Origin: Cytospora piceicola | Lineage: Eukaryota; Ascomycota; Sordariomycetes; Diaporthales; Cytosporaceae | Assembly: GCA_023375675.1 (NCBI GenBank) | Contig: JALQBC010000012.1 | Location: 930,001 to 994,000 of the forward strand | DNA: 64,000 nucleotides | Direction: 5' to 3' | Shown: positions 56,809 through 64,000 of the stretch, piece by piece | Layout of the letters: each line of letters begins with the position of its first letter | How positions within the stretch are numbered: position 1 is the stretch's first letter | The notes under the pieces: model-generated | The model's database searches: none | Seen by the model: the letters and a program-made list of their open reading frames with translations, nothing else | Told to the model about the DNA's origin: nothing | Program-made: the position numbers and the translations under genes

Positions 56809-59800
56809 ATGTCCACACTTGATCTTCCTCAGCTGCCAGTCCCTCTTGAGGAACTGGTAAGACACATTTCCAAGCACCCAGATGTGCCTATAGCCGACCT
56901 TGTCGAGCCATACCGACAGTATGAGGCTCAACTACGTCAGCTGTATGCTCAGGATCCCGACAACGAGGTTCTTAAGGATGAGCGCTTGAACATTCTCCCC
57001 CTGTTTACGGCCGACAGCCCTGACATCCAGGTTCGAGCTCGAGACCCGGCCGCTGAGCCTGAGGCTGAGAAGGCTCGATACATCATGACGCTTCCAGATG
57101 ACCAGAGGAGACCGAACGGGTCGCCCGCTGTCGTTCAGTCTCACAAGGAGTTCCGGCACAACTTCAACATCTTTTCCGAGTCCTCGCTTGTCGATCTTGA
57201 CTGGAACAATGTGGTTGCCTCCGGCTCTGGTGTCGTCAATTGTCTCCTGCCTGTGCCCCAGGCATACAACACTTCCAAGAGGGCACTTCGCCAGTACTAC
57301 CATGAGAAGTATAGAAACTGTGGTTCTGTTATTATGTGATAAGAGCTAACAATCCATCAGGTTCTGCCCTGCGAGCGATGTCGACCTCTTCCTCTACGGC
57401 ATGACGGAGGACGAGGCCATCGAGAAGATCACTCAGATAGAAACGAGGATCAGGGACTCCATTCTGACCGAAACAACTACCGTTCGGACTAAGCATGCGA
57501 TTACCATCTGTATGTCTCTCTTCAATGCAGTTTTCGGAACCGCCACGCTAATTGTGATGTTAGGCAGTCAGTATCCTACTCGACACGTTCAGGTATAACT
57601 ATTGTAAATTTTTTTTCCTTGTTTGTAGACTAACAACTGTCAGATCGTCTTGCGCATTTACAAGAATGTGTCTGAAATTCTTACCGGCTTTGATATCGAC
57701 TGTTCAGGAGCCGCCTATGATGGCAAGCAGGTCTACTGTACCCCGAGAGCACTGCAGTCGTACATTACCCAAATCAACCACATCGATCTTTCCCGACGCT
57801 CGCCCTCATATGAGAACAGGCTCTCAAAATATTCGCACCGGGGATTTGAGGTATACTGGCCAAACCTTGATCGCTCTCGCATCGACCCGACCATTTTCGA
57901 GAGGAGCTTCCAGCGGACCCTCGGCCTGGCCAGACTGCTCGTCTTGGAACGACTTCCCACGTCCTCATCTCGTGATACGTACCTCGCCAAGCGTCGTGAA
58001 GAGCGCGGGCGGCCTCCTCTCAATAACCGCCAGAACTTCCGACGCCTGGGTGGCAACATCAAGGACGCTCACGAGGACGAGGTAGCAGATTGGGTCAATG
58101 AAGACGAAGTCTCGAACTACCACACCTTCACTGTACCCTATGGCGCCAGATTTCATGCGAAGAAGATCGAAAAGCTCTGCTATACTAGGGATCTGCTGCT
58201 CAACTCTGAGTGGAATCAGCCAAAGGATAGAGAGGTTCAGGTATGTCCCTTTCGTTTCCCAAATCCCCCATTTGTTCGCCTATAGAGTTGTATTACAGGA
58301 ACTGTGCATCCTGGGATCTATTACTGTTCCAATCGACTCGAAAAGATTCTAAATCAACTCATTAGTTGCATCGTCATCCCGCATTCTTCGGTCGCTTCGA
58401 AGATGTCAAGGGTGATTGCTGTGGGTTCTGTCCGAAGCCTGTAACGGATGAAGAGAAGGAGGTGTATGAAGAGGAGAGCAAGATCTACGTCTCTGGCAAG
58501 GTCTCATTCATCAAAGATGACCCGGGAAGACAGGTATGGAGATTTCATTTTTCCTGGTTCGAAGATTAATAACCCTAATTGTAGCAAATTGGATCCTTCA
58601 ATCCTCTCACCTCGGACGATTGGACCGAGATGGCCTATGTCGGCAACACTGCACGTCTGTGTAAAGATATTGTTGACGGTGAGCTCGAACATGTAGAAGA
58701 TTGGTAAGTCGCTCCCAAATCTCACTTTCTTGTTTTTTTTAAATGAATCCTTGATATTGATTACTGACAATTGCTTGAAGGCTGTCGGAAGAAGATGCTA
58801 ATCCCAATACACGCGACTACACGGGAAGAACGCCGCTTCATCTCGCAGTGACGAGTTCGACTCTGGAAGTTGTGAAGTGCCTCGTCGACCATGGTGCCAG
58901 ACTTGTTGCACGTCTTGCCGACGGCAGGACTGCTCTTCACCTAGCCGCCGAGCGTGGCGATATCGAGATAGTCAAGATCTTGATGGACAAGAGCAATGCC
59001 AACGAAGCTGAGGAAGAGGAGAAGCAAGCTCGGAAGCGGAATGCCAAACAAGCCGGGTCTGTGATGACTACCAGTCACGAGAAAGACTCCACGGAAGAAG
59101 ATGAGTCAGACTTGGATGTCGTAAGCGGTGCTGATTCTGATGAGGAAGATCAAAATAGTGTGGCGACCGGATCATTCGTCAATGTCAAAAAGGAAGACGA
59201 CAACGTCACCCACGAAGATACCGTACCAGAGGATGATGAGGAGTCCCCGGACTTCTACGACGTTAATGCGGTGGCTTGGGACACGCCTTGCTCCGCTTTG
59301 CATTTCGCCATCATCTGTGGCCACGATGAAGTCGTCAAGCTCCTGTGCCAGGAGTACGGGGCAGACGTCTTGCTTCCTATCAAGTTTCATGACCAGAACA
59401 ACCAGCCGACGGGCGCCATTTTGACTCTGGTCTTGTCTACAAAGCTCCCAATTGAGAAGGCGAAGTCAATGGCGAAAACCATATTGAGTCTGGGCGCCAG
59501 TTGTGCCCAAGCCGACCTCCAAGGTTTCACAGCATTCCAAAGATTTGTGGACACCAACGCCACCGAGCTCATCGAATACCTACTGAACCTTGACAAGATC
59601 GGAGTGAAGAATTCCATTAATCACATCGCCCATACAGATTGGGACCAGACAATCTGGCCTCTCGACAGCGCTATACGGAATGGAGATGTGAGACTGATCC
59701 TCCAGCTGCTTGATGCTGGGGCAGCCCCCCATATCGAATTCGAGACATGGTTGAAGTCAGCCAAGCAGCACGACTCGGAAGGACATGGGTTTTGCCTGCT

Positions 59801-62678
59801 GGATCAATTCGATGACAACGTCAAAGTCTTCGAACGCGATATTGAGCAACCCATCGTCCTGGCCGTTCGATTCTCTGACCCTTCTGTCGCCCTGGAACTT
59901 TTGAAACGTGGTGCTGATGTCAACACATTTACACTTATAACCACCCACATTCTCCAGAGAGGTTGGTTTGGGAATGAGAATGGACAGACGGTGCTGGACC
60001 TCGTGCGTGAGCAGCTTGAGCGCCTGCGCAAGTACAAACCATATGCGGCCACTCCACCTGAGCTCAAGCATGGGATGGACGTGGTTGTGGGCCAGTTCAA
60101 GGAGGGCACATGGCAGCATGCTGCTTCGCGCATAGATGCCGCTTCGGTCAAGCGGGACAATGACAGAAAGCTCGAGGCGTACGAGACTGAGAACGCACTC
60201 ATCGCAGCCCGGGAGGGCTTGCAGGAGCAACAGGCCGAGATCGATTCGGCTATTGCCACGCTGGAAGAAGTCGAGCAGGTGATCGTTGAGAGAGGCGGAA
60301 AGACATTCGCCCAACTCCATCCAGACGTTGGCACAAGGGACACCAGTCTCCAGCAATACATGTGGCAGCCACCGAAGGAGTCGCCAGAGTACTCCTTCAA
60401 GGTTAGCTTCTACCCAGCTACTGATCTTACCGAGAAAAGAAGGGAGAAGTATATTGAGCTGTAAGTAATGCTCTATCTCTTGCATATTTGTTCTCGCTTT
60501 CGCTGAACTTTCTCCAGTTTCGAGGCAGCATGGACTGGCGATCTTGACAAGATCAAGTCGCTTACTCTGACCTCCTGGGATCCCGATAACAACGAACCTC
60601 CGCTGCAGATCTCATTGTATGCCATGAATTCTTCGAGTCTACAACCCTGGGAAAGGACCATTATTTCTCCTTTCGCTGTCGCGAATGACAATGCATTTTC
60701 TCTTGCGTACAAGCGCGGACACTTCGATGTTGCCAAGGCGATTCTGGAGATTGCGCAGGCTCAGTACGCTCCAGAAGAGAAGCCTTCGGTTCGGTACCGG
60801 ATTCAGACGGACGAAGAAACAGAAGACTCAGGGGCGGACGAGGGAGGTGGTGTTGATGAGCCCAAGATCTACCGTGAGATTGTTGACGAGAAATTCACGG
60901 TCGAAACTATTGGGCAGGTCTCCCTGCAAGTAAAGAGTCGCGTCAAGCCGGTCGATATTTTGGGATACGAGTTCCCGGTAGATGTCCCCGGGGACTGCGA
61001 CACCGCGTTTTCGGTTTCGACTGGTAGTCTGTTGAAACATGTCATCCGAAACAACGACCACAAAGGTCTCCAGTACTACTACCACCTGACGGTCGCCTTC
61101 GCTGGTCAGGACAAGGACGACGATGAGGGCGAAAGGTTTGTCGCTTTTCCGCAGTGGGCCTTCTGGCTAGCTGTCGAGAATGGCCGTCTTGAGATGCTTG
61201 CAGACATGATGAAGTGGGCTGGTGCCGGCCTCCCACTTGAGAAGCTGGTGAAGAAGACAGGTCTCGAGCTCAAAGAGGTTTCGAAGTATTACCAGGGGTT
61301 GACTGTTTATGGGAAGAAGCGAAAGGACTGGGCCACTGCAGGCCGCCGCGTTACTTCGCGAGGCCAGGACAGCGCAGAGTCGCCGCTTCTATACGCCGCC
61401 CGGAACGGCAGCATGGAGTCTGTTGAATGGTTCTTGGGCGACGCCCCACTGAGAAACTACCTTGATTTCGGCAAGTCGAAGGCAGCGAAGGAAGACGCGA
61501 GACTGAAGCATCTCGACCAGCTTTCTGGAGGCTTTGAAAAGGCTGTGACGAGATGGCTTGGTTCGCAAAATGACCTCGTCATCTCTGCTGCCTTATTAGG
61601 CCCCAATGAGCCTAAGACTGAGCATCTTGTTGAGTACCTCATCAAGGTCTGTCCCTCGTCCATGGAAGCGAAATGCAGCAACGGCATGACACCTCTTCAC
61701 ATCGCCTGCTGGCTGGGAAGAACGAACCTGATCAAGCTGTTAATCACCGAGGGCGCCGACCAAGCGGCTAAAGACAATACTTGGGACAACATCCTCCACG
61801 CCGCTCTCGAGAACGACCCCGGCCCCTGCCTTCTGGGCGCCTTCCTCGAGATTCTCGACCCTGGCCTACTTTCCCACCTCTTCAAGGAACGCTCCGGCCT
61901 CCAAACCAGCGACGGGAGGACCCCGCTTCACCGCTGGCTCAGCCGGCACAGCGGCCGGTTCGAAGCAGAGCCGGGCCGCTCCATGGAGGTCCTCCGCCTG
62001 CTCCTGAAGTATTCCAGGGGCCAGGGGCTCAACACCCTCGACGGGGGCGGCGAGACGCCACTGCACATGCTGGTCCGCACGTCGGCCTCGCCGGCCATCG
62101 TCAGGGAGCTACTGGCGCTCGACCCGCAGCTGCTCTACCGCGAGAACGCTGTCGGGCGGACCGTCGCGGACGTGTCTCACGACATGTTTGTGCGGTCGTG
62201 CGTGAGCCACCCGCCGCGCAGGCGACGCGAATACGGGACCCCGTACAAGTCGATGGCCACGGTCCTGCTGGAAAAGGCCCCGGAGGAGTTCGCTGAGGTG
62301 GCCCGGGACAGGGGCCAGACCGAGGGGGACACGGACGAGAACAGGCGCGCGCGCGCGCGCAAGAGGCACCTGTCGAACGTGCAGCAGATCCACGACCTCG
62401 TCGTCGAGTGCGCGGGCGCGCACCCCGGCAAGAGGCGGCTGGTGAGCCTGCACGAGGCGAACGATGTCGCGAAGAGGATCGGCGAGGCGCACAAGGGCCA
62501 GCGGCGCGGGTGGAAGGTTGCCATGGAGGAGCGTGATGGGAGGATGAGGCTTTATGGTTCATATCGTAAGATGCTTGAAGATGGTGAGGAGGACGACGAG
62601 GATGAGGTGCAGAATGATGTTGTCTCGACTCGGCTTTGGGAGCTTCAGTACTCGGCTTGGACGCAACTTAAAGAGTAG
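56809..62678 (+). CDS. Large ankyrin-repeat protein with nucleotidyltransferase-like N-terminus
   Basis: Eight exons: 56809-57308, 57361-57509, 57564-57592, 57644-58240, 58366-58533, 58585-58703, 58781-60460 and 60518-62678; all junctions keep frame and give 1,800 residues. Near residues 137-146 is GSGVVNCLLP and near 172-180 SDVDLFLYG, a G-S then D-x-D pattern like nucleotidyltransferases; TGFDIDC at about 239-245 could supply the third acidic residue. A Cys-rich motif (CCGFCPKP, about 441) follows. Ankyrin repeats start near 527 (GRTPLHLAV, GRTALHLAAERGDIEIVKIL), continue near 687 (SALHFAIICGHDEVVKLL) and again near 1468 (GMTPLHIACWLGRTNLIKLL), then GRTPLHRW and GETPLHML. The N-terminal activity is inferred only. 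No signal or membrane segment is seen. Two acidic, disordered inserts separate the repeats. Confidence 0.82.
57564..57592 (+). other. 29-nt micro-exon of the ankyrin gene
   Basis: This exon encodes CSQYPTRHVQ, flanked by introns of 54 and 51 nt with good ends (GTATGT..TTAG and GTATAA..TCAG). Skipping it would change frame, so its inclusion is required to join KHAITI to IVLRIY. Confidence 0.75.
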
Positions 62679-63278
62679 TGAGTTTAGGGGAGGATGCTGT
62701 CTTTAGGATAGTTGTATGGTAGTATGGTAGTATGGTAGAATATTAGGATAGTGGGCATCCAAGAGGTACCGTACCCCCTTGGATACAACAATAAAGTCTG
62801 TGATGCCAATCTGTGGATACTAGAGTTGTAGCAATCATTGTTTTGATTGGATATATGTTTGGCCTGGTGTCCATCATAGCCCACCGGATGCTTTCCCCAG
62901 GGCTTAGACGATGGAGAGCACTACTTATATGCCCAGTCACAGCCACAACGAGCCAGACCTTGACCCAAGTCGGGCAGCCCGCACCCTCAATCCGCGTCTC
63001 GCAAGATTGAACTTCTTCACTGGACCTGCCCCCGTCTCAAAGGGGATGTTCCCCCAAGACAGATGTATAGTACACGTATCCGCAAACCGAGTGCCTTGGA
63101 CCGCAAATGCCTCTAAATCGAGCACCTAGGAGCAATCCTACATACCAAATACAGTTCTCAACCTCCTCGTCATATAATGTTCACAGTCTCTTGTAGCAGG
63201 TCGCTCGTGCCATGTTAAAACTTCGCAATCAACCGTAACGCCGTAAACCATCTCTCGAATATGCATACACCCTTCCAT
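62679..63278. other. Convergent intergenic region with GTATGGTA repeat
   Basis: No gene seen. Three tandem copies of TAGTATGG lie at about 62714-62738, 3' of the ankyrin gene. Confidence 0.55.
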
Positions 63279-63996
63279 CTACAACGCAATCGCGCCCCGT
63301 CGACTCTCTCGCATGTGAAGGAGGCCCTGCAGGCCGCAGCAGACCACAAAGCCCTGGAAGCCCCAGGAGTCAGTTGGTGATACAGTCAGGATAGAGGGGG
63401 GTGGGGGGAGTAGCCCCCATCATCAGAACTTACGGCGTAGATTAGTACGGCGGTGAAGAGGGTTCCAGCCACGGCCGGGCCGTCAGCCGGGTCCTCGATG
63501 CCGCCCACGAACTCCTCGTGGTTGTTCTTGAAGGCCAGCCCCAGTATGGAAAGGACGATGATGCCGAATATGGAGATGACGAAGCTGTGCGCGCGCGTGT
63601 TAGAATCCGAGTTCGAGTCCAAATCTGAGTCTGGCTTATCAACCGGGCCCTGCTATTCTTCGTGATGGGGCCTCAAGGCGAGACGAGACGAGACGAGACG
63701 AGACGCACCAAGACCATGCTTGCATGGCACCGACGAGAGGCTTCATGTTGGGCGGTTGTCGGTATCGGCACGACAGGTGTTGCTGTTGTATGTGTCGTGT
63801 TGCCGTCCGGGCGTTGCTGGATCGGGCAGAGGGTTAAGTGTGTTGTATGGTCGGAACGGGATAGCTTGTCGTTGAAATAGACTCGTCGATCCCACAGAGC
63901 TGTTGGTGGACATTGACGATGAGCTGTGTGAGCTTGCTTCTGCTTGCCTGCCAGCCTTGGCCATTACGAAATCGGGGCCGAAGCCTGCTTAGTCAT
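63279..63996 (-). CDS. Small two-TM membrane protein, RNase-kappa-like
   Basis: Three exons on the minus strand: 63968-63996, 63434-63584 and 63279-63353, about 84 residues. The first exon (MTKQASAPIS) is only 29 nt, and its intron of 383 nt contains a GAGAC pentanucleotide array. Two hydrophobic segments are seen: SFVISIFGIIVLSILGLAF and, after a short acidic loop (HEEFVGGIEDPADG), AVAGTLFTAVLIYAGFVVCC. The end (GLQGLLHMRESRRGAIAL) matches the conserved tail of fungal RNase-kappa-like proteins. Animal RNASEK associates with the V-ATPase and endosomes; nuclease activity of fungal members is not established. The start exon is inferred by phase and lies four bases from the window end, so an alternative start is possible. 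Confidence 0.65.
63679..63705. repeat. GAGAC pentanucleotide repeat
   Basis: About five head-to-tail CGAGA/GAGAC units inside the first intron of the RNase-kappa-like gene. Confidence 0.85.
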
Positions 63997-64000
63997 GGCG

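Noticed and set aside
58241..58365. Extra exon at about 58301-58347 in the ankyrin gene
   Set aside because: A short open piece exists, but joining 58240 directly to 58366 keeps frame and gives VQLHRHPAFFG, a smoother continuation.

Overview
The window reads as nuclear DNA of a filamentous ascomycete, most likely a Sordariomycete. Most genes carry short introns of about 50-80 nt with GT..AG ends and CTAAC/CTGAC-like branch sites. The gene set (SGS1/QDE-3-type RecQ helicase, RAD53-type kinase with two FHA domains, KAR9, MON1, HDEL-terminated PDI, WLM protease, SWR1-complex HIT-finger protein) is fungal. Intergenic DNA carries the palindromic CCTAGGTA/GGTACC word common in such genomes. Order and genus cannot be fixed from the sequence alone. 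No tRNA, rRNA, CRISPR array or intact transposon was recognised.

Layout, left to right: the 3' end of a Kelch protein (1-890); a PaxM-like FAD monooxygenase with a one-base frameshift (1412-2953); a WSS1-type WLM metalloprotease (3448-4936); a small cysteine-containing secreted protein (6504-7146); a Vps71/Swc6-like HIT-finger protein (7853-8905, minus); a short mitochondrial membrane protein (9600-10184, minus); PDI (10693-12338, minus); a gene-poor stretch with palindromic repeats; two uncharacterised proteins (14971-18283 and 19493-20236); MON1 (20917-22857, minus); a divergent P450/short-chain dehydrogenase pair (23645-27263); a gene-poor stretch with a broken second P450 (28398-29107) and a small 73-residue ORF (31244-31465); a medium-chain reductase (32652-33788); a tandem pair of genome-stability genes, RAD53-like kinase (35140-39050) and SGS1-like helicase (39742-45084); an uncharacterised conserved protein (46078-47952, minus); a repeat-bearing 4.2 kb gap; KAR9 (52190-55540); a 1,800-residue, eight-exon ankyrin protein with a possible nucleotidyltransferase-like N-terminus (56809-62678); and a small RNase-kappa-like membrane protein at the right edge (63279-63996, minus).

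Most genes are unrelated housekeeping neighbours, as is usual in fungi. Three groupings stand out. RAD53-like and SGS1-like genes lie head to tail, and an exact MCB element (ACGCGT) sits upstream of the helicase. The P450 and SDR share a 533-bp divergent promoter and could act on one substrate. The oxidoreductases (FAD monooxygenase, P450, P450 relic, SDR, enoyl-reductase-like MDR) suggest secondary or xenobiotic metabolism, but no backbone enzyme is present, so this is not a biosynthetic cluster. The least explained gene is the large ankyrin protein. I found no clear evidence for a wholly new system. Exon coordinates were worked out by hand from frame continuity and splice signals.
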